Program-made: the position numbers and the translations under genes
Notes under the pieces: generated by a model
Seen by the model: the letters and a program-made list of their open reading frames with translations, nothing else
What the model was told of the DNA's origin: nothing
Databases searched by the model: none
Shown: piece after piece, positions 9,039 through 17,615 of the stretch
How positions within the stretch are numbered: the first letter of the stretch is position 1
How the letters are laid out: every line of letters begins with the position of its first letter
Assembly: GCF_000176175.1 (NCBI RefSeq)
Contig: NZ_ACZP01000010.1
Span: forward strand, 1-64,000
Direction: 5' to 3'
Length of the DNA stretch: 64,000 nt
Source of the DNA: Vibrio furnissii CIP 102972
Lineage (GTDB): Bacteria > Pseudomonadota > Gammaproteobacteria > Enterobacterales > Vibrionaceae

Positions 9039-10028
9039 TTACCAGCCAAAGATATAACGCAAGCTACCCAAGCCAGCCCCAAGCGCACCACCCACTAGCT
9101 TGCCAATGACTTTCCCTGTAGTACCAAAGGCGCTACCGAGATCCTCCCCCATTCTCGCCCCCTGAGTTGTGGTGTCATATATCGATTCCCATAAACTCAG
9201 GCTCGTTTTTTTGTTGTAGTCATTGGCATCGTTATCTTTCCAATTCTCATGTCGAGGAGAAAGCGTACGGTTGACCAGTAAGAGTCGTTTATTTTTTGGT
9301 AAACGTTCAACAATTAGATAAAGCAATTTAGACAGGTTGTAAGGGCGCTGCTTACCTGAACCATCGCTATAACCCGCCACGTAATAAATTGGTTTTATAT
9401 ACACTCCTGTTGCAGCCAGGATTCGACGCCGTATGGAACGCACCATGTTTTCGAGATACTCTTTTGACTGTTCAGTAGGAGTATTCTCATCATAATTCCA
9501 AGCCTCATTTCCCTTTAAAGCATTGTCAGATTGGTTGATGGCGACAACTAGCCGGAGCTGAGCGTCCTTTCCTAATTCAGGGATTAGGATGTCATTAATC
9601 AGAGTAAGCGGCGTACCTAAATCACGTGAGCTCCCATCAATGATGACAAGCACCAAATCAATGACAAAACGATTATTGTCATCCTTTTCTCGCAACTTAC
9701 GCCTGAGAGCACAGGCGTGTCGCTCGTCTTCTTCAGGCCCCTCACCTAACCCAGGGCTATCCCAAAGAACAAGATTGTTAAATCGGTATTCACTGACAAC
9801 TTGAGTGTGCGGTTCACAACTAACACCTACTTCTGCAACGCTCATGTCAAAGAGAGCGTTAATCGTAGAGCTTTTCCCTGCTCCGGTGGCTCCCGTAATG
9901 AGAATGTTGAGCTCGGTGGCTCTAATTTGTTTGAGGTTATCGAGTAACTTGGTGCGAGTACGCTCATTGATTGATGCCTGGCGTATCTCGCTTTCAAGCG
10001 TATTGAAGAGATCGTGCTGTTCGGACAT
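9039..10028 (-). CDS. YfjP/YkfA-type GTPase
   Basis: Dynamin/IRG-like bacterial GTPase of 329 residues, of the YfjP/YkfA/YeeP group found in CP4-type elements. Nucleotide motifs are all present: G1 GATGAGKSS (residues 41-49), G3 DSPGLG (about 94), G4 NQSD (about 165). The C-terminus is glycine-rich and hydrophobic (GKVIGKLVGGALGAGLGSL), as if it touches membrane. The family function is not settled. It is divergent from alpA, with the 77-bp gap holding both promoters. Confidence 0.88.
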   Translation of the reverse strand: MSEQHDLFNTLESEIRQASINERTRTKLLDNLKQIRATELNILITGATGAGKSSTINALFDMSVAEVGVSCEPHTQVVSEYRFNNLVLWDSPGLGEGPEEDERHACALRRKLREKDDNNRFVIDLVLVIIDGSSRDLGTPLTLINDILIPELGKDAQLRLVVAINQSDNALKGNEAWNYDENTPTEQSKEYLENMVRSIRRRILAATGVYIKPIYYVAGYSDGSGKQRPYNLSKLLYLIVERLPKNKRLLLVNRTLSPRHENWKDNDANDYNKKTSLSLWESIYDTTTQGARMGEDLGSAFGTTGKVIGKLVGGALGAGLGSLRYIFGW

Positions 10029-10105
10029 AAGCGCTCCTTAGTTAGCGTCCGGAAAAATTACAACTAGCTACCTCCTTATGACGAACAAATCATGAGGACA
10101 GAAAA

Positions 10106-10327
10106 ATGCGACTAATTCGACTAAAAGAAGTGTTGGATATGACAGGGTTGAGCCGTGCGTATATGTACAAGCTCATGGCAGAGGATAAGTTCCCTAAATC
10201 GGTATCACTGGGTTTTCGCAGCGTGGCTTGGGTAGAAAGCGAAGTACAAGACTGGATATTAGAAAGAGTGGCAGAGCGAGATGAGCGATTGGGTTTGCCG
10301 ATGCCAGAACAAGAGGCAGTAGCTTAA
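10106..10327 (+). CDS. AlpA-family excisionase/regulator
   Basis: MerR-like winged-helix protein of 73 residues of the AlpA family. The helix-turn-helix is in LKEVLDMTGLSRAYMYKLM, followed by the wing FPKSVSLGFRSVAWVESEV. In E. coli CP4-57, AlpA raises integrase-dependent excision, and the same role is likely here. A gaggac site lies 7 bases before the ATG. Its stop codon overlaps the convergent stop of the WYL gene by 4 bases. Confidence 0.92.
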   Translation: MRLIRLKEVLDMTGLSRAYMYKLMAEDKFPKSVSLGFRSVAWVESEVQDWILERVAERDERLGLPMPEQEAVA

Positions 10328-11316
10328 GCAATTTTAGGTGAGCATTCCTCTTTGGTAATGTTCCAGACCTCATCACCAAACCCGCGTAGCCATCGATCAA
10401 GCTGAAGTGAGTCAATCACCGTTGCCGTCACTTGATATCCTCCATCAATTAATTCCACGTGCTGATCGATCGACAGCGGCGTTTCGAGTAAGTGATAACC
10501 GCTTTCTCTGCCAATACAAAACGACAGTCGTATTTCCTCCCCTTCACCAAAGTAAAAACGCCCATCTAAGTCATACCGTTCCAAGTCAAAATCACTTGGA
10601 TAAGCAAAATCAAACGTAGACATGTTTGCTTTATGGATACGATGCAACGCCAAAGAACGTTCGTTGGTGTGACCGCGAAAACGGCACACGAGATAAAGAC
10701 GGCTTCCTTGTTGCGCTAACCCCAATGGCATCACCTCTTTGCTTTTCTGCTCTAGATTGGCATTGGTATAACAAAGGGACAAATAACGATTGTGGAAGAG
10801 AGCGTAACTGACCTTCTCAAAAATCTCATTGTCGATGTGGGGAGGAAGCAACGGTACGCCCTCGCTAACAAAGCGCACTTTCTTTAACCATTGACGTTCT
10901 TTCACATTGCTGGTGGTGGGAAATAGGTGTTGCTTGGCGTCATTGAAAACCGTATCGAGAGTTTTCATCAAGTTCACAGGGAGAAGATAACGCAGATAAT
11001 TTTCCGCCAAGCTCAATAAAACCGCCTCTTGTGGACCGTGTGAGAGCAAATGGCGCGAGCGACGACTATAGCCAAAAGGCTTGTCGCGCATATCCACGTC
11101 GACATCATCAAAGAACTGAGCGATATCGGTGAGATTGCGCTGAATGGTTCGCTCTGAACGCACAATGCCCACTTCACTCAGTTGCTGCTGGATCTCCTTG
11201 GCTGTGATTTTGCGACTGTTCGGAATGCGCTTATAAATCTCAAGAACCAGCTGGATGTAATGCTGAGAGCGATTAAGCTTAGTATCGTTCATAGATGGCT
11301 TTATTTTTAAGCGCAC
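10324..11316 (-). CDS. WYL-domain transcriptional regulator 1
   Basis: Protein of 330 residues with an N-terminal winged helix-turn-helix (about 10-80, recognition segment SERTIQRNL) and a WYL ligand-sensing domain (about 150-240, core YLSLCYTNA...VMPLGLAQQGSRLYLVCRF), then a C-terminal extension. WYL regulators of this form (BrxR/CapW/YfjR type) often repress mobile or defence genes and respond to a nucleotide ligand. A proposed operator lies at 11390-11408 upstream of its own start, pointing to self-control. It shares the recognition helix motif with the second WYL protein of the island (19931-20986). Confidence 0.92.
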   Translation of the reverse strand: MRLKIKPSMNDTKLNRSQHYIQLVLEIYKRIPNSRKITAKEIQQQLSEVGIVRSERTIQRNLTDIAQFFDDVDVDMRDKPFGYSRRSRHLLSHGPQEAVLLSLAENYLRYLLPVNLMKTLDTVFNDAKQHLFPTTSNVKERQWLKKVRFVSEGVPLLPPHIDNEIFEKVSYALFHNRYLSLCYTNANLEQKSKEVMPLGLAQQGSRLYLVCRFRGHTNERSLALHRIHKANMSTFDFAYPSDFDLERYDLDGRFYFGEGEEIRLSFCIGRESGYHLLETPLSIDQHVELIDGGYQVTATVIDSLQLDRWLRGFGDEVWNITKEECSPKIA

Positions 11317-11389
11317 GAACCCTCACCCACACAAGAGTTGAGTAAAGACAATGAGCTAACGAATTGATTAAAGAGAGTTTACGAGGCGC

Positions 11390-11408
11390 TGCGTTGACTT
11401 ATGTCGCA
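11390..11408. promoter_or_regulatory. Proposed WYL operator, copy 2
   Basis: TGCGTTG-ACTTA-TGTCGCA, 74 bases before the start of WYL regulator 1. The right half-site is identical to that of the perfect palindrome at 21029. The position fits autoregulation. Confidence 0.6.
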
Positions 11409-11472
11409 GCAGTTTTGCGAGGAAATAAAGAAAGCAGCGGACACGGCAAAGCGCCGTGTCCCCTTACCATCA

Positions 11473-11724
11473 TTAACGGTGACGGTTCACCAAGCTTTGA
11501 ATGGCATCGTCACTATAGCCACGACTTTTAAGCTCCTGGCGAGCAGCCCCAATGGCCCATGTACCGCCTGAACGATTGGCAATAGTACGCGCTAACTGAT
11601 CATCACTCTTACGAGCAGCATCCGCTTGCGCTTCTTTCATATCACCGTACGTATCAGAAGCCATCTTCGCTCCCGCTTGTGCACCTGCTTTAGCAAGCTT
11701 TCCAACGTTGTCCCAAAATCCCAT
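11473..11724 (-). CDS. Small hypothetical island protein
   Basis: Protein of 83 residues, unknown function. The N-terminal half is an Ala/Gly-rich amphipathic helix (MGFWDNVGKLAKAGAQAGAKM). The C-terminal part (IGAARQELKSRGYSDDAIQSLVNRHR) looks like a small helical domain. A taaggataacc stretch precedes the ATG. It is divergent from the YkvA-like gene, and a proposed WYL operator lies in between. Confidence 0.65.
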   Translation of the reverse strand: MGFWDNVGKLAKAGAQAGAKMASDTYGDMKEAQADAARKSDDQLARTIANRSGGTWAIGAARQELKSRGYSDDAIQSLVNRHR

Positions 11725-11775
11725 TTGGTTATCCTTATTATTAAGTGGTCAATTCCCATGCATAGTACGAATTGG

Positions 11776-11794
11776 TGCGTTAACTTATGTCGTA
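11776..11794. promoter_or_regulatory. Proposed WYL operator, copy 3
   Basis: TGCGTTA-ACTTA-TGTCGTA in the 139-bp divergent gap between the 83-residue gene and the YkvA-like gene. Same 7-5-7 layout as the other copies, so both genes could be controlled from it. Confidence 0.6.
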
Positions 11795-11863
11795 CCGGAT
11801 AAGGTTTGTCTTAAAAATGAGCGAGCTAGCCAGTATCCTGAAACCTCAACAGAGGGGCCTCTC

Positions 11864-12202
11864 ATGCAAGACACTCAACACCAAGAACATTACAGTGAGC
11901 AATCCTTTTGGGATAAGCTCAAACTCTACGCCAAGAAAGCTGGTCGTGAGGTTATTGAAACGGCCTTGATCCTTTACTACTGTGCGAAAGATAGCGATAC
12001 GCCACGTTGGGCGAAAACCGCAATACTGAGTGCGCTGGGTTACTTTGTCTTACCTATTGATGCCATACCCGATGTATTGATAGGGGTTGGCTATAGTGAT
12101 GACATTGGTGTGTTGATGGCGGCTTTGGCTTCGGTAGGGGCGCATGTAAAACAAGAACATAAGCAAGAAGCAAAGCAACAAGTGGAAGTCTGGCTAGAGT
12201 GA
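11864..12202 (+). CDS. YkvA family protein (DUF1232)
   Basis: Small membrane-associated protein of 112 residues with the DUF1232 core (WAKTAILSALGYFVLPIDAIPDVLIGVGYSDD), including the family signature of Pro-Asp-x-Ile-Pro-Asp type. I place the start at 11864 because agagggg lies 8 bases upstream; a longer frame from 11708 would run through the divergent promoter and overlap the neighbour. Function unknown; the family is common in both chromosomes and islands. Confidence 0.85.
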   Translation: MQDTQHQEHYSEQSFWDKLKLYAKKAGREVIETALILYYCAKDSDTPRWAKTAILSALGYFVLPIDAIPDVLIGVGYSDDIGVLMAALASVGAHVKQEHKQEAKQQVEVWLE

Positions 12203-12209
12203 TAAAAAG

Positions 12210-12641
12210 TTAATGAGAAATCTGAATGTCGTCGTAACACTCCCATTCGACGTACTGAAGAAAGTTTTGCTCCCACATTTGATACAGCTCATCGAAACCT
12301 GGAGAGCGAATGCTTTGCCATCCTGTGGCGACGGTAAAAGCGACTTGATTGCCAAAATCAAAATCAATGCATCGCTCTAACTCCGGATAATGGTTCCCCA
12401 TATACGCAAAATCGGTAATGTAGAGAATATCAACCGTTTTACCATTCACAATGTTGAGGCCAATCTCAACCGGATGATATCCCCCTTCTTCCGCACTATA
12501 GCTTTTGTCTCGAAAATTGATAGAAAGGGCATGGCTGTTGGACTGTGTTGATTCCATCGAGGCATGACAATGTTGGTTTAATAACGCCAGAAGCTTATTA
12601 GAAACAGGCAGCACTGACGGCGTAAAATTCAGTATAGACAT
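12210..12641 (-). CDS. DUF2787 family protein, copy 1
   Basis: Protein of 143 residues. Pattern: polar N-terminus, then INFRDKSYSAEEGGYHPVEI, a beta-rich middle (VDILYITDFAYMG...YPELERCIDFDFGNQ) and an aromatic C-terminus (MWEQNFLQYVEWECYDDIQIS). The family occurs in islands of Vibrio and relatives; its function is unknown. ttaggag lies 9 bases before the ATG. The next gene upstream encodes a diverged relative with the same layout. Confidence 0.75.
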   Translation of the reverse strand: MSILNFTPSVLPVSNKLLALLNQHCHASMESTQSNSHALSINFRDKSYSAEEGGYHPVEIGLNIVNGKTVDILYITDFAYMGNHYPELERCIDFDFGNQVAFTVATGWQSIRSPGFDELYQMWEQNFLQYVEWECYDDIQISH

Positions 12642-12679
12642 GGCTAGATCTCCTAAAAGTGGCCGAGGTTAAAATGTGA

Positions 12680-13129
12680 TCATGAGTGGTGTTCATCGAA
12701 GGTTTGAATCATCGATAACTGAATGTCATCAAAGAGGGACTGAGTAAGGTGTCGAGAGAGCGCGTTCAGCCAAGTATCTAACAGCGCTTTCACTTGCGGG
12801 TGTGCGAGACTTGCAGCACCGCTATCTGATTGATAACACCAAAGATTGAAGAGATGAAAGTAGAGTTCAGGCTCCATCTCACTCGGTTTATTTTCCGAAT
12901 AAGAAAAACTCGCTAAACAGACAACCTGCCAATCTTCACTGGTCGATGTCCGACGAAATTGTATTTCAATGGGATGAAGCCCCTTCCCCGTCTGGTAATA
13001 GCGTTTTTGTCGACAGTTCAGGACTATACGTTGAGCTTGTGGCGGAATCGAATAGCGTTGGATTACCAAAAGCAATGCTCGATGAAAGCCATCAAGCAAT
13101 TCCAGTTCACCCGATGTTTTCTGGATCAT
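12680..13129 (-). CDS. DUF2787 family protein, copy 2
   Basis: Protein of 149 residues, a diverged paralogue of the following gene: compare LNCRQKRYYQTGKGLHPIEI with the INFRDKSYSAEEGGYHPVEI of copy 1, and both end in ..DDIQ(L/I)S. Its start codon overlaps the stop of the RadC-like gene (ATGA type), so the two are translationally coupled. Function unknown. Confidence 0.75.
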   Translation of the reverse strand: MIQKTSGELELLDGFHRALLLVIQRYSIPPQAQRIVLNCRQKRYYQTGKGLHPIEIQFRRTSTSEDWQVVCLASFSYSENKPSEMEPELYFHLFNLWCYQSDSGAASLAHPQVKALLDTWLNALSRHLTQSLFDDIQLSMIQTFDEHHS

Positions 13130-13593
13130 AGTAGCCCCCTCTCTGCAAAAGAGATGGCGCTATCGCCAACCACAATATGATCGAGCACTCGAATATCCAC
13201 CAACGCTAAAGCCTCTTTAAGCCTTTGTGTAATTTGCTTATCAGCGTGGGAAGGAGTGGCATCACCAGAAGGATGGTTGTGGGCAAAAATAACCGCAGCA
13301 GCATTGGCTTTTAGAGCCGATTTCACAACCTCTCTAGGATAAACACTGGCAGCGTCAATAGTGCCGTAAAAGAGCTCTTCAAAAGCGATAAGCTGGTGTT
13401 GATTATTGAGTAACATCACCGCAAACACTTCTCTTTCATGGTGTTTTAATTTGCAAGATAAATAGGTTTTTGTTACGTCGGGATTGCAATATTGATCGCC
13501 TCGGAGGGCGCGTGCAGCAAGGATTTCTGCGGCCGCGTCGAGCACCCTGTCCGCCGTAACAGGACCATCAAAATAGTAGTTATTTTCGCGCAT
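13126..13593 (-). CDS. RadC-family JAB/MPN metalloprotease-like protein
   Basis: Protein of 155 residues of the mobile-element RadC (YfjY/YeeS) group. The JAB metal-binding motif is complete: HNHPSGDATPSHAD (His-x-His...Ser...Asp), with the upstream Glu in IAFEELFYG. It lacks the N-terminal helix-hairpin-helix of chromosomal RadC, which is normal for this group. A role in recombination repair is not supported for RadC; deubiquitinase-like peptidase activity is an inference from the fold. First gene of a three-gene operon with the two DUF2787 genes. Confidence 0.9.
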   Translation of the reverse strand: MRENNYYFDGPVTADRVLDAAAEILAARALRGDQYCNPDVTKTYLSCKLKHHEREVFAVMLLNNQHQLIAFEELFYGTIDAASVYPREVVKSALKANAAAVIFAHNHPSGDATPSHADKQITQRLKEALALVDIRVLDHIVVGDSAISFAERGLL

Positions 13594-13741
13594 AAAAAGC
13601 TCCTAAAAATGAAACCGTTGAGGTATGCACGAAGATGATATCTATCTGAAATTGTTTTGATTGCTATGGGTCAAATCATGGTATTTTTATCACTAGTATT
13701 CTCAAAGTATTTATTGATGTCGTTAAATAGGTCTGATCTTT

Positions 13742-16294
13742 ATGGGTAAGTTGAGTATTCCAAGTCGTAATGTAAACCAATTTGTGTATGACTTTTCTCG
13801 TTATAATTACAGTAATGACAAGGAGGAGACGACTACAATTGAACGCGTAAAAAGGATTACTCAAAATGATCGCTCTGATGATGGAATAAAAGAAATTCAG
13901 TTAGAGCTTCTTTGGAATGAACTAACCAAAGAAAAGCGCCAAAAGCCCGCAACACCTACCCAAAGAACTAACAATAACGATAAGCACAAAAATAAAAGTG
14001 AGCAGAAAAAGGAACGCAGAGCTCAAAGGAAAAAAGATACTGATGCCAGAAAGCTGCAAAAAAAGGCCAACAACCTAGATAGATCCACTTCACGCACACC
14101 GAAAACATTCCAGAGAAAGCCTGAGTCGGCTCAAAAGAGCATGAATAGTTGGTCCAATGCACCATCTTGGAATGAAGTAAAAAAGCGTTCACCGCAGAAT
14201 CTAGATCCCACGGTTAAAACGAGCCCTACCGACAAGCTTCCTAGTGGTCAGGAAAATCGATTAAAGCAAAGTATTTCTCTATTAAGCGTTACCGACAAAC
14301 TACTTTCTGAGCTTCAGGCAAAACTTGCCATCTATCAGTTGCAATGCGTTTGGAACTGGTCAGATGGAAGTCGGAAATTGGTTTTACGGCAAACTGGTAC
14401 CTCTTTGCCTTATGAGACGGTTCAAGGTAAGGATGACAAAGAAAAATTAGAGATACTAAAACGGGCATATAGGCTTTTCACTTTCAAGAGCAACTATACT
14501 GGTGAGCAAGAACAAAGGGTCTCTCTGGAGAAACTCGTTAACTTTATGTGGTCTACTCAAATACTGAGATATTCGAGAGACAAGAAGGTATCTCTTCCAA
14601 AGAGCATTAAGAAAAAATCTTTTGCATTCACCTCAACGACTTCGCTGCTGCATAAACAACTAAGCTGGAAAAACCTTTCAGCCTTAGAAAAAGCAAATCT
14701 GATAATTATGATTCGTTCAAGGATCGGTTTTGCTAAAACAAAAGAACCTCTAGAGGCTGCGTTAGTGCAACCTGACATCTATGAGCAGTTGTTAAAAGAG
14801 CGCCCCGAGCTCGCTCCATCGCTTTTATCTTCAGACAATCAAAGTCAATCAGATAAAACGGCAAAGCCAACGAAAGAAACCAGCTCAAGTACAGACAACC
14901 AACAAACCTCTAATGTTGGAGATCCCAATAACACATTGAGTACCGACAATGAGTTACCATCGAAAGATCCCTATGGTCCTCATGGACAAACGAAATCGTT
15001 AGAGTTACCCAGTGATACAGTCCTCAAAACCAGTGATTCATCAATAGATAACATGTCGGTAAAAGCAAACGCCGAAATCAACGCAACAAAAACAGTTCAG
15101 AGCACATTTCGTTGGCCCTCTACAATTGCAAACGAAGCAGATGGTTCACTGCCTGAAAGTCAGTGGCCTCAAATGGGGATGCTCAAAGCAGTGGGATACA
15201 CAGTAGGTGTATCTGGTTTGGCAGTCTCTTCTCGACTCAAGTTGCTAAAAAACATTTATTGTGAAGAGTTACCATACGTCGACTCAAAGGCATATGTCGC
15301 TGAGTGGGGATCCCCAGAAACGGCTACACGACTAAAAAAAATGGCAGAAACACTGGCTGCTCTTGCAAGAAATGCAAAGCGCAAGAGTGCAAACATGGAA
15401 GTGGCGATTCGAGATTGGGAGCATGATCTAACTTGGCTTAAAGATGAATACTACTTGAAACACAAATATAGCTGGGTCTGGCCAACTTCAACAAATCAAG
15501 ATGAGAAACCTCACGTCAAAATTATCAAAAAGGAACCAGTTAAGATCTATCGTTCTTCCCGAGAGTTTTTAACTGAACAGTACACGAATAAAGCGGGTGA
15601 GCTTTGCTGTCAGGTTTGCCAGTCGGCCCTACCTTTTAAACTAACTAACGGTGAGTATTTTTGGGAAGAAACATCTATTTCAAAACAACTGGACTCATCA
15701 CCCTTCTCTGATTTAGTGCTCTGCCCGAACCATAGGGCGATGTATGAGCACGCGAATGAGAGCGAAGCACAGTTGATCGAACAAATAACAGCAGGGAAAG
15801 TAAAAGAGCTCTCATTGAAGCTGGCAGGGAAATCAGAAAAGCTTTTCATAACCAGTGATCACTTAAAACAATTACTGCCTGCTGCAGTAAAACTCCAATC
15901 AGAGGTTTCTCCATATTCTCAGGTTAGCAAAGGGCTAATGAATGTCAGAAATCTGTACCTATATGAAAGTGATGGGTATTGGCACTTAACGTCTAAGAAA
16001 CGCGCAATTTTGATATCGCGACCGTCAAAAAATGAAGTAATTGAATGGCTAGAAGGCTTTGATAAATTACGAAAATTCTCTCAACCCTCAAATGTCAAAG
16101 AGCAAGAGCCACCTGCAAAAAAGATAAAGATTAAACCTCTAGCTAAGGGGCCTTCAACGATACGCTTTGGTACAACAAAAAAGGTTACGCAAACCAGTTC
16201 CTATAAAACGGGCTATAAACTTTGTTCCGTCTGCAATGGAGATGGTGGTGTCAATGGAGGCTGTTGGAAATGCGAAGGATCTGGTTGGATGTAG
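13742..16294 (+). CDS. Large uncharacterised protein with two Cys-rich modules
   Basis: Protein of 850 residues that I cannot name. Residues about 60-150 are very rich in Lys, Gln, Asn and Arg. About 190-360 is a folded helical part. About 365-460 is a Ser/Thr/Asn/Asp linker. A further helical region follows (about 465-610). Near residue 620-665 a zinc-type module reads CCQVCQSALPFK...LVLCPNHRAMYEHA, similar in layout to CxxC...CPxH modules found at the ends of some nuclease or conflict proteins. The protein ends with a DnaJ-type CSVCNGDGGVNGGCWKCEGSG finger. It stands alone on the + strand at the junction of island core and cargo, so it may be a one-gene cargo system. No catalytic motif is certain. 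Confidence 0.75.
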   Translation: MGKLSIPSRNVNQFVYDFSRYNYSNDKEETTTIERVKRITQNDRSDDGIKEIQLELLWNELTKEKRQKPATPTQRTNNNDKHKNKSEQKKERRAQRKKDTDARKLQKKANNLDRSTSRTPKTFQRKPESAQKSMNSWSNAPSWNEVKKRSPQNLDPTVKTSPTDKLPSGQENRLKQSISLLSVTDKLLSELQAKLAIYQLQCVWNWSDGSRKLVLRQTGTSLPYETVQGKDDKEKLEILKRAYRLFTFKSNYTGEQEQRVSLEKLVNFMWSTQILRYSRDKKVSLPKSIKKKSFAFTSTTSLLHKQLSWKNLSALEKANLIIMIRSRIGFAKTKEPLEAALVQPDIYEQLLKERPELAPSLLSSDNQSQSDKTAKPTKETSSSTDNQQTSNVGDPNNTLSTDNELPSKDPYGPHGQTKSLELPSDTVLKTSDSSIDNMSVKANAEINATKTVQSTFRWPSTIANEADGSLPESQWPQMGMLKAVGYTVGVSGLAVSSRLKLLKNIYCEELPYVDSKAYVAEWGSPETATRLKKMAETLAALARNAKRKSANMEVAIRDWEHDLTWLKDEYYLKHKYSWVWPTSTNQDEKPHVKIIKKEPVKIYRSSREFLTEQYTNKAGELCCQVCQSALPFKLTNGEYFWEETSISKQLDSSPFSDLVLCPNHRAMYEHANESEAQLIEQITAGKVKELSLKLAGKSEKLFITSDHLKQLLPAAVKLQSEVSPYSQVSKGLMNVRNLYLYESDGYWHLTSKKRAILISRPSKNEVIEWLEGFDKLRKFSQPSNVKEQEPPAKKIKIKPLAKGPSTIRFGTTKKVTQTSSYKTGYKLCSVCNGDGGVNGGCWKCEGSGWM

Positions 16295-16599
16295 GATAAT
16301 AGTCCGCTTGTATGAAAAAGAACAAGAAAACACTTAAAATGAAAATATTACGTCAAGAAGCTGTCGTTTAAACTGCGCTGCTTAGTCTCTCTGATCAAGT
16401 CAAATTTTAACATTTTACTCCTTGATAAAAAAAGCAGCAGCCTACAGCTCAACTGAAATTATTACATTACTTACTTTTATCGTCGTAAATATATGGAAAG
16501 AGAAGTAATCTAAACATTCGTACTTAAGAGTGATTTAATCATCATTTTAGCTAGTATTAGGGGGATTATCCATGATGCCCCCTATTAAAAATACTACTG
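16295..16599. other. 305-bp intergenic stretch between convergent genes
   Basis: AT-rich, without an open frame I would defend. It separates the 850-residue gene from the end of the membrane/TerB operon. The only clear structure is a hairpin at 16558-16584 (taggggg / cccccta). Confidence 0.6.
16558..16584. terminator. Hairpin at the end of the membrane/TerB operon
   Basis: Stem taggggg / cccccta with a 13-nt loop, 16 bases past the stop at 16600. The flanking sequence is A/T-rich but has no long T run on either strand, so termination is plausible rather than certain. Confidence 0.45.
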
Positions 16600-17604
16600 T
16601 TAAACCAGTTCAGAACTGATCATATAGGTGCTGTTAATATTTGAACAAGCATCGTTTAACAAATTACCTTCCTCATCAAGAATAGCCGTATCTACAAGTA
16701 CTTTAATTAATTGGGCAAGTTTCACTGTTTTGAAAACTAAAGCTCTCTCACTCTCGCTGAAAACAGAATAATCTGTACCTTTAGATTTGATGATATTTTT
16801 TAACGCTGAGCAAGATCTTCGACACTGTGTACGCAAATTAGATAGCGTATCACTGGCTAATTTAGAAACTTCGGATATCCCTTCCAGCTTAGTAATTACA
16901 ACTCCGCATTCCACCTCAAAGGCATTAGCTTTTTCTAAATTGGATTTGGCATCATTAAGCTTGCTTTCTGCTTTCGCGCTAAGTACCGATCCAAAGATAA
17001 GTAGCGCAGGTCCTGCAGCAAGTGTACCCAAGACAACAACTCCACCGGCCATCCCGAATCCACCTGATGCTAACGACCCCCCACCTAGCCAAGCCATCGT
17101 AGCATTGGTTGCAGCCGCTCCACTGAGAGACCCAATAGCAGTACCAGTACTAGCAGAGGCTAGCATCATTGTGCCGCTATAAGCGCCAAAAGCTGCCATT
17201 CCACCACCTAAAGCACCAGAGCCAATTCCCAAGGCGGCGCCAGATAACATTGAGACTTCATTTCTCATTTCATCCAGTGCATGCTCATCAAAGTCAGAAA
17301 GCATCAAGTCTCCTAGCTCTTTATCCGTCGTTAAAGAGACATTCTTCAACTTGCTATATACCTCGACAAAATTACCTAATGTTTTCGTGATTGCATCAAA
17401 CTTCTTTTGTCCAAGCTCTTCGAGCGAAGAATTACAACAAACTCTTTTCACCTCAACGCTATCTTGGCAGAATGAAACTAAGTCTTCTGCTTTTTCATTC
17501 AACTTATTTGCCGAATTGCTATCTGAGGTAGCTTTAACTGCTTTTCCAGCACCATAAAGTCCCGCTAAGCCTGCAACAATAGGTACTATCAATGGTAATG
17601 CCAT
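16600..17604 (-). CDS. Glycine-zipper membrane protein (operon gene 4)
   Basis: Protein of 334 residues, function unknown. It has a short N-terminal hydrophobic helix (residues 1-20), a polar helical part with several Cys (C46, C56, C57), then a long Gly/Ala-rich hydrophobic region (about 119-209, with ALGIGSGALGGGMAAFGAYSG and SLSGAAATNATMAWLGGGSL) and a helical C-terminus. Such glycine zippers can insert in membranes and oligomerise, as in pore-forming or membrane-perturbing effectors. It is the last gene of a tight operon, 11 bases after the TerB-like gene. A membrane effector role is inference. Confidence 0.75.
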   Translation of the reverse strand: MALPLIVPIVAGLAGLYGAGKAVKATSDSNSANKLNEKAEDLVSFCQDSVEVKRVCCNSSLEELGQKKFDAITKTLGNFVEVYSKLKNVSLTTDKELGDLMLSDFDEHALDEMRNEVSMLSGAALGIGSGALGGGMAAFGAYSGTMMLASASTGTAIGSLSGAAATNATMAWLGGGSLASGGFGMAGGVVVLGTLAAGPALLIFGSVLSAKAESKLNDAKSNLEKANAFEVECGVVITKLEGISEVSKLASDTLSNLRTQCRRSCSALKNIIKSKGTDYSVFSESERALVFKTVKLAQLIKVLVDTAILDEEGNLLNDACSNINSTYMISSELV

Positions 17605-17615
17605 GTGGAAATCTC

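Noticed and set aside
10078..10105. Fifth WYL operator between the GTPase gene and alpA
   Set aside because: The core acaaatcatg matches the 21029 site, but the outer half-site bases do not, so I leave it out of the set.
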